20,520 bases of DNA from Flavobacteriaceae bacterium UBA7433 (GTDB lineage: Bacteria; Bacteroidota; Bacteroidia; Flavobacteriales; Flavobacteriaceae), in contig DLQL01000010.1 of the NCBI GenBank assembly GCA_002477565.1, positions 1 to 20,520 of the forward strand. Reading direction: 5' to 3'. The notes beneath the pieces are model-generated. The model did not search any database. It was not told the DNA's origin and worked only from the letters and a program-made list of their open reading frames with translations. Each line of letters starts with the position of its first letter. Position 1 is the stretch's first letter. This document shows positions 14,495 to 20,520 of this stretch, one piece after another. Both the position numbers and the translations under genes were made by a program.

Positions 14495-15961
14495 ATGAGA
14501 AAAATAGTTTTACTATCCCTGTTTATTTCGGTGTTTTCTTGTTCTGATACGGAAGAATTATGCACTTTGACCCCATCGCTTACCACCGATGCGCCCTCAA
14601 ATCTGACAGCTACTTCAGCGACCTTTTTAGGCAGCATTGAAGCGCCCACCTGCAGTCCTTTGACAATCTCTCAAGGATTTGTCTATGGAACGAATGCACA
14701 GCCAAATGTAAATGATCAATTCGTAGAGGTGGATGGCGAAGCCATTTCAACAAAAATTAGCGGTTTGTCTCCAAACCAAACCTATCATTGCCGAACCTAT
14801 TTGACAAACCAGGTAGGGACGTATTATGGAAATGAGATGCATTTTCAAACAGCTGTTGAAGTTGTTTTTTCAGATGCGGTATCGGTTGCCGACATCACTG
14901 CTTTTTCGGTTGTTATTACCTCTGGGGTGCCTGGCGATGGCAGTGTTGAAATTACGGGACGTGGTGTTTGTTGGAGCACGAGTCCTGCCCCGACCATAGC
15001 AGGCAGCAAAACGGAAGAAGGTGTCGGTTTGGGGTTGATTGCAAGCGATGTAACTGGGCTGTCAGCAGCCACAATTTACTACACACGCAGTTATGCAACT
15101 AGTGAATTAGAAACCACCTATGGGGAAGAACAGACATTCACTACTCGGGATGCTGTGGTGAGTTTGACAACGACATCAGTTTCAGCCATCACAGCAACAA
15201 CTGCCAAAAGTGGGGGAACTATTTCAGATGACGGCGGAGCGCCCATCACAGTTCGCGGCCTTTGTTGGAGCACAAACCCCAACCCTACCCAAGCAGACGA
15301 CAAAACAGAAGACGGTTCGGGTGCGGGTAGTTTTTCCAGTGATTTGACAGGATTGACCTTAGGAATGACGTATTACATACGAAGTTATGCGACCACCCAA
15401 GTGGGAACCACTTATGGGGAAGAGAGGACTTTTATCACTTCATTAGGTGTCGGTGATTACACCCAAGGCGGTGTGATTTTTTACATGGCTCCCGATCAAA
15501 ATACCGATTTGAATGGTGACGGCAGTCCAGACCAAGGATTGTTGGTGGCTATCAAAAATCAAGGCGTGGTTGAATTTGGTTGTTTTGGTACGGAAGTTGG
15601 CGGTCTGAGCGAAACGAGAATTGGGACTGGTGCTCAAAGTACGACAGCACTTTTGAATGCATGTGCTTCAGCAGGCATTGCTGCGCGTCTGTGTGATGCC
15701 TATAGCGTGACGGTTGAAGGGCAGGACTATACAGATTGGTTTTTGCCAAGTAAAGATGCTCTCAATGAAATCTATCAAAACAAAAACAGTATCAACAGTT
15801 CTGCAATTGCCAACGGAGGGGACGAATTCATTACTTATTTTTATTGGAGTTCCAACGAGAAGGATCGCAACAGCGCTTGGTCACATCATTTTTCAAGCGG
15901 TAATCCGGGTCAGAATGATAAAGACTCTAGATACGGTGTTCGTGCGGTACGTGCTTTTTAA
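14495..15961 (+). CDS. Surface lipoprotein with three FN3-like modules and a DUF1566 domain
   Basis: 488 aa. The signal is MRKIVLLSLFISVFSC with lipidation expected at C16, followed by SDTEE; acidic residues right after the cysteine are common in lipoproteins sent to the cell surface in this phylum. Three related ~95-residue beta-sandwich modules follow (about 28-119, 121-217, 222-315). The second and third are clearly duplicated: both carry GRGVCWST/VRGLCWST and RSYAT...TTYGEE..TF. The remainder (321-488) matches the DUF1566/Lcl type: GGVIFYM, the LLVAIKNQG strand, DWFLPSKDALNEIY (414-427), YWSSNE (450-455) and the ending SRYGVRAVRAF. Such domains occur in adhesin-like or surface-recognition proteins; the ligand is unknown. 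It stands alone, without an obvious promoter, and is followed by a 308-bp gap. Confidence 0.88.
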   Translation: MRKIVLLSLFISVFSCSDTEELCTLTPSLTTDAPSNLTATSATFLGSIEAPTCSPLTISQGFVYGTNAQPNVNDQFVEVDGEAISTKISGLSPNQTYHCRTYLTNQVGTYYGNEMHFQTAVEVVFSDAVSVADITAFSVVITSGVPGDGSVEITGRGVCWSTSPAPTIAGSKTEEGVGLGLIASDVTGLSAATIYYTRSYATSELETTYGEEQTFTTRDAVVSLTTTSVSAITATTAKSGGTISDDGGAPITVRGLCWSTNPNPTQADDKTEDGSGAGSFSSDLTGLTLGMTYYIRSYATTQVGTTYGEERTFITSLGVGDYTQGGVIFYMAPDQNTDLNGDGSPDQGLLVAIKNQGVVEFGCFGTEVGGLSETRIGTGAQSTTALLNACASAGIAARLCDAYSVTVEGQDYTDWFLPSKDALNEIYQNKNSINSSAIANGGDEFITYFYWSSNEKDRNSAWSHHFSSGNPGQNDKDSRYGVRAVRAF

Positions 15962-16062
15962 GTCTTTTTGTTTGTCATTGTTTTTAAAACTGCTTGGTTT
16001 TTTCCAACAAAATTACACATTAGAAAATGTCCAATACTTTTTTTCACTTTCGTCATAAAACA

Positions 16063-16091
16063 TTGAGGGTTATCAAAGAAATTTAACTTTG
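16063..16091 (+). promoter_or_regulatory. Flavobacterial-type promoter with no gene behind it
   Basis: TTG (16063-16065) and TAACTTTG (16084-16091) are separated by 18 nt and fit the Bacteroidota consensus. Only a four-codon frame (ATG at 16095, stop TAA at 16107-16109) follows before the terminator at 16152-16188. It is either the promoter of a short RNA or the remnant of a gene interrupted just after its start. Confidence 0.65.
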
Positions 16092-16097
16092 GACATG

Positions 16098-16188
16098 AAA
16101 AAAAATTAACGATTACCAATTGCCAAAGCACACAATCTGTATGCGAAATAGCGGTTTGGGGAATTGCCCAAACCGTTTTTGTTTTTTT
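16098..16188 (+). ncRNA. Candidate ~90-nt small RNA
   Basis: A consensus promoter (16063-16091) and a perfect intrinsic terminator (16152-16188) bracket a stretch without a usable reading frame. A transcript starting ~7 nt after the -7 element would be about 90 nt and end in a 9-bp GC-rich stem. Both ends are inferred from motifs only; an alternative is a truncated gene leader. Confidence 0.35.
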
Positions 16189-16263
16189 AGGTATCTTGCG
16201 TTATTAAAATAAGTATTCGTGTGAGAATCCACGACAAATTTTTTCAGAACGTTAGCGGCAATT
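16118..16263. repeat. Inverted-repeat-bounded, three-way-junction-like element
   Basis: AATTGCC (16118-16124) and GGCAATT (16257-16263) are exact inverted repeats bounding 146 bp. Inside are two further hairpins: CGGTTTGGG/CCCAAACCG (16152-16175) and TCGTG/CACGA (16217-16234). The right border reads CGTTAGCGGC, and the first ATG of the VanZ-like gene is 6 bp beyond it. The layout recalls folded recombination sites of gene cassettes and similar flavobacterial intergenic elements. It does not fit the integron core GTTRRRY exactly, and no integrase is present. Confidence 0.5.
16152..16188 (+). terminator. Strong intrinsic terminator
   Basis: CGGTTTGGG (16152-16160), loop GAATTG and CCCAAACCG (16167-16175) make a perfect 9-bp stem, followed by TTTTT, G and seven more T. 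It is 190 nt after the lipoprotein stop, so it may end the lipoprotein transcript, the short RNA, or both, while insulating the VanZ-like gene. Confidence 0.85.
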
Positions 16264-16269
16264 AAAAAA

Positions 16270-16713
16270 ATGAAAAGACAGATTATCATAGGACATTTTC
16301 TTACGTTATCCATGGGAGGTCTTGTGTACATATCATTTCGGCAAGACACTTTGAAAATGTTCGATTGGTTTGATCGTGTTGCTCTTTCAGAGCTTGTGTC
16401 AAGACTTAGGAGGTTTACACTTCCGATGGCTGATTTCTTGCCAAATTGGTTTTTGTATTCAGTGCCCGACGGTCTTTGGCTGTTCTCATATCTCTCAATT
16501 TTATTGGTGGTTTGGAATAATAAAATTTCAAAGCACAATGTTCATTGGTTGCTATCAGTGCCGGCAATTGCAATCGTTTCTGAAATCGGACAATGGTTCG
16601 GGATCGTTCCAGGAACTTTTGATGTATTCGATTTGCTATTTTACTTGGCGGGAACAGTTCTCCCAATTTTACTTTTCACGAATTTAAAAACAATCAAACC
16701 TCAAACAACATGA
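16270..16713 (+). CDS. Small VanZ-like integral membrane protein
   Basis: 147 aa with four predicted membrane segments (about 4-23, 68-82, 91-107, 117-136). The loop and helix pattern SEIGQWFGIVPGTFDVFDLLFYLAG (shown here as E105, Q108, D118, D121 and G128) resembles the conserved E..Q / D..D...N..G core of VanZ-like proteins, and PDGLW (66-70) precedes the second helix. VanZ itself gives low-level teicoplanin resistance by an unknown mechanism; most homologues have no known role, so no resistance is claimed. The ATG at 16270 lies just after the GGCAATT border of the structured element. Its stop overlaps the next start by four bases (ATGA), implying translational coupling. A TATCTTG sequence at ~16192 is close to a -7 element and could drive the pair. 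Alternatively, an unrelated four-helix protein. Confidence 0.7.
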   Translation: MKRQIIIGHFLTLSMGGLVYISFRQDTLKMFDWFDRVALSELVSRLRRFTLPMADFLPNWFLYSVPDGLWLFSYLSILLVVWNNKISKHNVHWLLSVPAIAIVSEIGQWFGIVPGTFDVFDLLFYLAGTVLPILLFTNLKTIKPQTT

Positions 16714-17132
16714 AAAAAAGAATGAAGCACTTAGTATCAGCAATGGCCTTAGCAGGATTTTTATTCATTGCCTTCGGTAGTATAGATGAATCAGTTACAG
16801 AAATTGAAATTTCAACACAGGAACCGGAAATGACAATATCTGCAAGAAAGCTATATGCCGATTATGAGGCCAATGGTGTCGCTGCTGACGAGAAATACAA
16901 AGGAAAAGTACTTCAAGTTACGGGTGTAATCAACGATATTGATAGAGACATAATGGATAATATTTATGTGACCCTGAAAGGGGACCAATATTTCGGAGAC
17001 ATTCAATGCTTTTTTGCCGAAAGCCATCTTGCTACAGCCTCAAAGTTATCAAAGGGTCAAAAAATTTCAGTAAAAGGGTTGTGTGAAGGAAAATTGATGA
17101 ATGTCATGTTAAAAGGGTGTGTTGTCGAATGA
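16710..17132 (+). CDS. Exported OB-fold protein, tRNA_anti-like family
   Basis: 140 aa. Residues 1-23 are a signal peptide or membrane anchor (KHLVSAMALAGFLFIAFG). The rest is one OB-fold with the family pattern LYADYEANGVAADEKYKGK (48-66), VLQVTGVINDID (67-78), VTLKG (87-91), QCFF (99-102), LSKGQKISVKGLCEG (113-127) and a final CVVE. These match the tRNA_anti-like (PF12869-type) proteins, whose function is not established; the name does not imply tRNA binding here, as the domain would be outside the cytoplasm. The start codon overlaps the preceding stop (ATGA), so it is translated together with the VanZ-like protein. The pair may act together in the envelope. A terminator begins at its stop codon. 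Confidence 0.85.
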   Translation: MKKRMKHLVSAMALAGFLFIAFGSIDESVTEIEISTQEPEMTISARKLYADYEANGVAADEKYKGKVLQVTGVINDIDRDIMDNIYVTLKGDQYFGDIQCFFAESHLATASKLSKGQKISVKGLCEGKLMNVMLKGCVVE

Positions 17133-17165
17133 GGTTCATCCGATAAATCAAAAAGAACCTTTTTT
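17132..17165 (+). terminator. Intrinsic terminator after the OB-fold gene
   Basis: AGGTTC (17132-17137) pairs with GAACCT (17155-17160) across a 17-nt loop, followed by a run of T to 17165. It begins on the last base of the stop codon and would end the VanZ/OB-fold transcript. The loop is long, so strength is uncertain. Confidence 0.6.
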
Positions 17166-17269
17166 AAAAAATTAGTCAAACAGTTAGCTGTTGGTTTTGA
17201 CAAGTTTTCTGATTTTAACAAACTTACTGTTCTGAATAGCCAAAGCTTCAGTGCAATCAAAGCCTTTCG

Positions 17270-17286
17270 TTTTTTTTTTTTTTTTT
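17270..17286 (+). repeat. 17-T homopolymer upstream of the beta-helix gene
   Basis: Seventeen consecutive T residues end 38 bp before the ATG at 17325, in a 192-bp gap that holds no complete TTG/TAnnTTTG promoter. Such tracts change length easily in replication. In this position a length change could alter promoter spacing, or it could simply be an AT-rich upstream element. Sequencing error in its length is also possible. Confidence 0.8.
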
Positions 17287-17324
17287 AGCCAACTCATGCT
17301 TGTTTTTTAGCAAATTTAAACTCA

Positions 17325-19910
17325 ATGAAACAAATTTTTCAGAAGATAAAAGAGATGTCTTTTCTAATTGTGGGGTTATTTTCCACGCTAGTCATTGGGC
17401 AAACCGTTGAAAATTTCGAATACACGTCGGGTACCTTATTGACCGCCAATGGGTATGGCACAAAGGGCGATGCACCCGCTGTTTATGTTAGCAATTCTGG
17501 ATTGGAATATTCAGGTCTTGCCGTTTCTGGGGTTGGAAACGCAGCTCATATTGAGATTTCAGAAGACGGTGATGGCGATTCCTCAACCTATGGTCCAGAA
17601 CGAATTGCGTGGAGAGAAATGTTTTCTCAATCGGTATCATCAGGGACCGTTTATCTTTCCTTTATCGCAAAGATTCAGTCGACAATAGGAGGTTCAAATA
17701 TGTTCAATAATTTCTTTATAGCGATGAGCAATCCTGACCGAAATAAATTGAGAGGGAGAGTGATGGCCAAGGATGATGGAGCTGGGAAAGTCATGTTTGG
17801 TCTGACAAAGGGGTATAGCACAAGTATAAATTGGACAACAGCTTTGTATGATTACGACAAAACATATCTGTTTGTTGTCAAATATGAGTTTTTAACAGGG
17901 GGAGATTCTGATGACGTAGCGAGCTTGTTCATTTTTGATGCAGCTACAGATGGAGTTCCTATGTCAGAGCCTATAACGGCTAATTTGACGGCCAATGATG
18001 GGAGCGATACACCAAAAATAAAGACAGTTCACTTGCGTCAAAGTAAAGTAGCTGCCATTGTAGACGGACTGATAATGGGGACTAGCTGGGCTGACGTTGT
18101 ACTTCGAAACGCAAACACATATTCTCAATATTACATAGATTCGGTAGGAGGTGATGATACAAACGAGGGCAATTCTGCGGATGCACCTTGGCGTACATTG
18201 CTCAATTTAAAGTCCGTGGTTCTTGATGCGGGCAACATCGTTTATTTGAAGCGTGGGAGTGAGTGGAATGAGGTTTTTTCGTTTAATGGCAGTGGTTCGT
18301 CAGGCGATCCGATACTGATCAAACCCTATGGTAGCGGACCTAGGCCAGTGATTGCTTCTGGAGGAACGGACTGTGCTTTTTTAATAAAAAATCAGCAATA
18401 TATAGAGGTCGAAGGATTGAAAATCACCAATCAGGGGGCCACTCCCCAAAAGGATCGGAAGGGAATCTACATAGAGGCAGAGGATTTAGGTGCTGTAAAC
18501 CACATTCACCTAAAAGATTTGGAGATAGCGGATGTCAATGGTCGTCATGGAGGTCTTTCAGATGGGGATTTTCAAGAGGATAAAATGAGTGGAGGCATTG
18601 TCATTAAAATATTAGGTGATTTGGTGGAGACCTATTTTGATGATTTACTGATAGAAAACTGTCATATTCATCACGTGTCTCAGACAGGGATTTCAAATAA
18701 ATCATCCTGGGATGACCGTGAGTGGCCAAGAAATGGAGGTAGTTTTGCAAGCACCTCATGGGTTGGAAGCAAAAATGTAGTATACAGAAACAATAGATTG
18801 GAGCACATCGCTGGAAATGGAATTATTATAAGGGAAGCACATGCCCCTTTATTAGAATACAACAAGCTGGACTATTGCGGTGAGTTGACCACGGGGAATG
18901 CGGCGTTTTGTTTCAACACGGACTATGCCTTGTTCCAATACAATGAAGTGAGCAATACCATCACCAATCCAGGAGATTTGGATTCTGGAGGATTGGACAG
19001 TGACTTTAAAACACGCTGGACAACATTTCAGTATAATTATTGCCACAACAATGGCGAAGGTGGGGTGTTGATTACTGGAGGTCCAGCAAGATGGGATACC
19101 GCGTTTAACTACAAAACCATCATACGTTACAATCTTCTAGCTGACAACGGTGACCACGGGATTAAAACTTCAGGCAATGTCACGGAGTTAAAAGTTTACA
19201 ACAACCATATTTATTCGGGCCTAGGAGAATCGATAGAGCTCATTCAACACGTTAGCTGGGAAGGATACTCACGCGATGCAGAATATTACAACAACGTGTT
19301 TAATTGTAGTCAAGCAACTGGGAGTATCAACTTAGGGAGCAGTTCAGGGAATTCTATATACAGCAATCAGTTTTCAGGGGTAATGGCACATGGGCAAGTA
19401 AGTGCAGATAATAATTTATGGAACGCAGCTCCGGTTTATCAGACATCACCCACATCGACAGGGGGGGTAGAGAGTTTTAGACTGGCTGCAACATCCCCGG
19501 GGGTAGATGCAGGGAGTAGTTACCAACATACCGCTGAGGATGGATATGGAGGTGTGGTCCCGAGACAAGACATATTTGGGAACTCTGTGACAAACAACAA
19601 TGTGGATGTTGGAATGGAAGAGAAAGGCGCTTCAATGAGCAACAACCCTTTTTTCAACGAGCAAGTTAGTATCACCGTGTTTTCTACAAATAAAGGAAAA
19701 CAACTTGTTATTAAAGTCGATAATGCAGCACATTTTTACTTCACGAATGTTAAAATTTATGACATTCGAGGGAGATTGATTTTAAATGAAGTTGTAGGCA
19801 ATCAAAAAGAGATTGTTCTCAATACGAAAAACAAACTTATCAAAGGGATATCTATATTGAAGTTGAACGGCGATAAAATCAAGTGTAGCAAGAAGTTTTT
19901 AGTTCGGTAA
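17325..19910 (+). CDS. Secreted right-handed beta-helix protein (polysaccharide-lyase-like) with T9SS tail
   Basis: 861 aa. The signal peptide ends near LVIGQT (cleavage about residue 25); M11 is an alternative start that also gives a good signal. Residues ~27-262 look like a concanavalin-type jelly-roll (LamG-like) domain: YLSFIAKIQS, NKLRGRVMAKDDG, YLFVVKYEF and an ending VDGLIMGTSW. At 269 the phrase YYIDSVGGDDTNEGNSADAPW marks the usual beginning of a parallel beta-helix, which continues to ~740 with asparagine-ladder coils such as NNRLEHIAGNGIIIREA, YNKLDYCG and NNEGGVLITG-like turns. The last ~85 residues (FNEQVSITVF, KIYDIRGRLIL, KKFLVR) form a type A-like T9SS sorting domain. It probably binds or cleaves an extracellular polysaccharide. 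The specific lyase or hydrolase family cannot be named, and no SusC/SusD pair is nearby. Confidence 0.85.
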   Translation: MKQIFQKIKEMSFLIVGLFSTLVIGQTVENFEYTSGTLLTANGYGTKGDAPAVYVSNSGLEYSGLAVSGVGNAAHIEISEDGDGDSSTYGPERIAWREMFSQSVSSGTVYLSFIAKIQSTIGGSNMFNNFFIAMSNPDRNKLRGRVMAKDDGAGKVMFGLTKGYSTSINWTTALYDYDKTYLFVVKYEFLTGGDSDDVASLFIFDAATDGVPMSEPITANLTANDGSDTPKIKTVHLRQSKVAAIVDGLIMGTSWADVVLRNANTYSQYYIDSVGGDDTNEGNSADAPWRTLLNLKSVVLDAGNIVYLKRGSEWNEVFSFNGSGSSGDPILIKPYGSGPRPVIASGGTDCAFLIKNQQYIEVEGLKITNQGATPQKDRKGIYIEAEDLGAVNHIHLKDLEIADVNGRHGGLSDGDFQEDKMSGGIVIKILGDLVETYFDDLLIENCHIHHVSQTGISNKSSWDDREWPRNGGSFASTSWVGSKNVVYRNNRLEHIAGNGIIIREAHAPLLEYNKLDYCGELTTGNAAFCFNTDYALFQYNEVSNTITNPGDLDSGGLDSDFKTRWTTFQYNYCHNNGEGGVLITGGPARWDTAFNYKTIIRYNLLADNGDHGIKTSGNVTELKVYNNHIYSGLGESIELIQHVSWEGYSRDAEYYNNVFNCSQATGSINLGSSSGNSIYSNQFSGVMAHGQVSADNNLWNAAPVYQTSPTSTGGVESFRLAATSPGVDAGSSYQHTAEDGYGGVVPRQDIFGNSVTNNNVDVGMEEKGASMSNNPFFNEQVSITVFSTNKGKQLVIKVDNAAHFYFTNVKIYDIRGRLILNEVVGNQKEIVLNTKNKLIKGISILKLNGDKIKCSKKFLVR

Positions 19911-19928
19911 ACTTCAAAAATTCACTAT

Positions 19929-19957
19929 AAAAAAGAGCAACCATTTCTAATTGCTCT
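19929..19957 (-). terminator. Hairpin with T run in the minus direction
   Basis: AGAGCAA (19934-19940) and TTGCTCT (19951-19957) form a 7-bp stem with a 10-nt loop. On the minus strand six T follow the stem, so it would terminate leftward transcripts from the XRE-regulator operon or protect the beta-helix gene from antisense readthrough. In the plus direction there is no T run. Confidence 0.65.
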
Positions 19958-20023
19958 GTAGTAGCGGGAACTGGATTCATTTCTCCTCGTTGTTTCCAAA
20001 TGGGCCAAAAGAAGAAACAGCCC

Positions 20024-20063
20024 AAAGAAAACAAAAAGCGTACAACGCTTTTGGGTTTTCTTT
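20024..20063. terminator. Long hairpin between convergent genes, likely bidirectional terminator
   Basis: AAAGAAAAC-A-AAAAGCG (20024-20040) pairs with CGCTTTT-GG-GTTTTCTTT (20046-20063): 16 base pairs, a small internal loop and a 5-nt apex TACAA. Flanking T-rich arms are available on both strands. It sits between the convergent beta-helix and XRE-regulator genes, 113 bp after the first and 79 bp after the second. Confidence 0.75.
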
Positions 20064-20142
20064 ATAGACAATTCATTCGAAATATCGAACATTAGTTTTA
20101 CCCCAGTAGACTTCTTGGAAGTTAATAAATCAATTCAATTAA

Positions 20143-20343
20143 TTATTTAGATCGCTCAAAAAAGAATAGTTCCTCTATAGAAATCTTAAACAGCTTTGAC
20201 ATCTTAAATGCTGTGGGTAAACTTGGATCAAATTTTTCCTTTTCAATCGCGTTTATCGCTTGACGTGAAACACCAATTAAGTTGGCTAATTCTTCCTGTG
20301 TCAATTTTTGATTTTTTCTTAATTCCCTTAGTTTATTTTTCAT
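20143..20343 (-). CDS. Small XRE-family helix-turn-helix regulator
   Basis: 66 aa, almost entirely one HTH domain: KLRELRKNQKLTQEELANL (4-22), the recognition helix in IGVSRQAINAIEKEK (23-37), then the helices DPSLPTAFKMSKLFKISIEELF (shown here as residues 39-60). It belongs to the short YozG-like group that commonly sits beside a small membrane-protein gene, as here. The start codon overlaps the stop of the upstream membrane-protein gene by four bases (ATGA), so the two are translationally coupled. It is probably a repressor of its own operon and targets elsewhere; no operator was recognised because the promoter lies outside the window. Confidence 0.93.
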   Translation of the reverse strand: MKNKLRELRKNQKLTQEELANLIGVSRQAINAIEKEKFDPSLPTAFKMSKLFKISIEELFFFERSK

Positions 20344-20519
20344 CGAAATCTTCTTGAATTAACGATATTGGCAATAATGTATGAAAGTGAAATAAACATA
20401 AGTAGATATTCGAACTCAGGTTCCATCCCAATAATTCCAAAATCAAAAGAGACTTCATATGTAATACCAACTATTACTGCTAAACCCAATGTAATAGCCA
20501 TTGCTTCAAATTGAATTCT
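20340..20519 (-). CDS. C-terminal part of a small membrane protein (partial, upstream of the XRE regulator)
   Basis: The minus-strand frame is open from the right window edge and ends at TGA (20342-20340), giving the last 59 residues of a protein whose start is outside. It has two hydrophobic segments, AMAITLGLAVIVGITYEV and YLLMFISLSYIIANIV, separated by a short acidic loop, and ends in NSRRFR with positive residues, suggesting a cytoplasmic C-terminus. Its stop overlaps the regulator's start by ATGA. Membrane protein plus YozG-like regulator is a recurrent two-gene unit in many bacteria; its function is not established. Confidence 0.8.
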   Translation of the reverse strand, partial: RIQFEAMAITLGLAVIVGITYEVSFDFGIIGMEPEFEYLLMFISLSYIIANIVNSRRFR

Positions 20520-20520
20520 C

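Larger units (their letters stand above)
15962..16269 (+). other. 308-bp structured intergenic region
   Basis: No protein gene is evident. From left to right it holds a weak TTGG/CCAA hairpin just after the lipoprotein gene, a complete promoter (16063-16091), a four-codon frame MKKN-stop (16095-16109), a flanking inverted repeat enclosing two hairpins (16118-16263), one of which is an intrinsic terminator, and the start of the VanZ-like gene. The sub-features are listed separately. Confidence 0.7.

Noticed and set aside
16249..16263. Classical integron attC site
   Set aside because: The border GTTAGCG departs from GTTRRRY and no integrase or attI is in the window, so only a cassette-like element is claimed.
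16113..16538. 141-residue minus-strand frame opposite the VanZ-like gene
   Set aside because: It covers the terminator hairpin and the structured element, has no family features, and opposes a better-supported gene.
16270..16713. Glycopeptide-resistance gene
   Set aside because: Resemblance to VanZ is limited to helix pattern and a few residues; no vanA/vanH/vanX context exists.

Overview
The window looks like chromosome from a member of the Bacteroidota, most likely a (marine) Flavobacteriaceae. The evidence is two proteins ending in type IX secretion (T9SS) sorting domains, a lipoprotein with FN3-like and DUF1566 modules, TTG-N18/20-TAnnTTTG promoters typical of the phylum, AT-rich intergenic DNA with almost no Shine-Dalgarno signals, and a block (TPR protein, plug-less outer-membrane barrel, FtsE, glycosyltransferase) whose proteins match the flavobacterial versions I know. 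I see no IS element, tRNA, rRNA, CRISPR array or phage gene.

Layout. 2-793: 3' end of a secreted FG-GAP/VCBS protein. 844-1614: trpA, with a terminator hairpin overlapping its stop codon. 1645-4978 (minus): a two-gene GH130 / GT4-plus-(alpha/alpha)-barrel unit, probably making and turning over a mannose-containing glycan, with two palindromes upstream. 5213-9970 (minus): a 1001-aa secreted TPR protein followed by a plug-less TonB-receptor-like barrel. 10129-10812: ftsE under a textbook flavobacterial promoter. 10825-14081: three glycosyltransferases (two GT4-like, one GT2), arranged divergently and convergently. 14495-15961: a surface lipoprotein.

The right third (about 15960-20520) is accessory in character. 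A 146-bp inverted-repeat unit (16118-16263) encloses two hairpins, one of them a perfect intrinsic terminator. A separate promoter reads into it, which together suggests a ~90-nt RNA. The unit is followed by two translationally coupled small genes (VanZ-like membrane protein and an OB-fold tRNA_anti-like protein) that look like a mobile cassette. Then come a 17-T homopolymer, an 861-aa secreted beta-helix protein with a T9SS tail, two strong hairpins, and a minus-strand pair of a membrane protein (cut by the window edge) and a small XRE-type regulator overlapping it by ATGA.

The observations most worth following are the GH130/GT4-barrel pair with its altered GT4 active-site motif, the structured element at 16063-16269 with its possible cassette genes, and the TPR/barrel pair. 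Function assignments rest on motifs and remembered families; no database search was possible.
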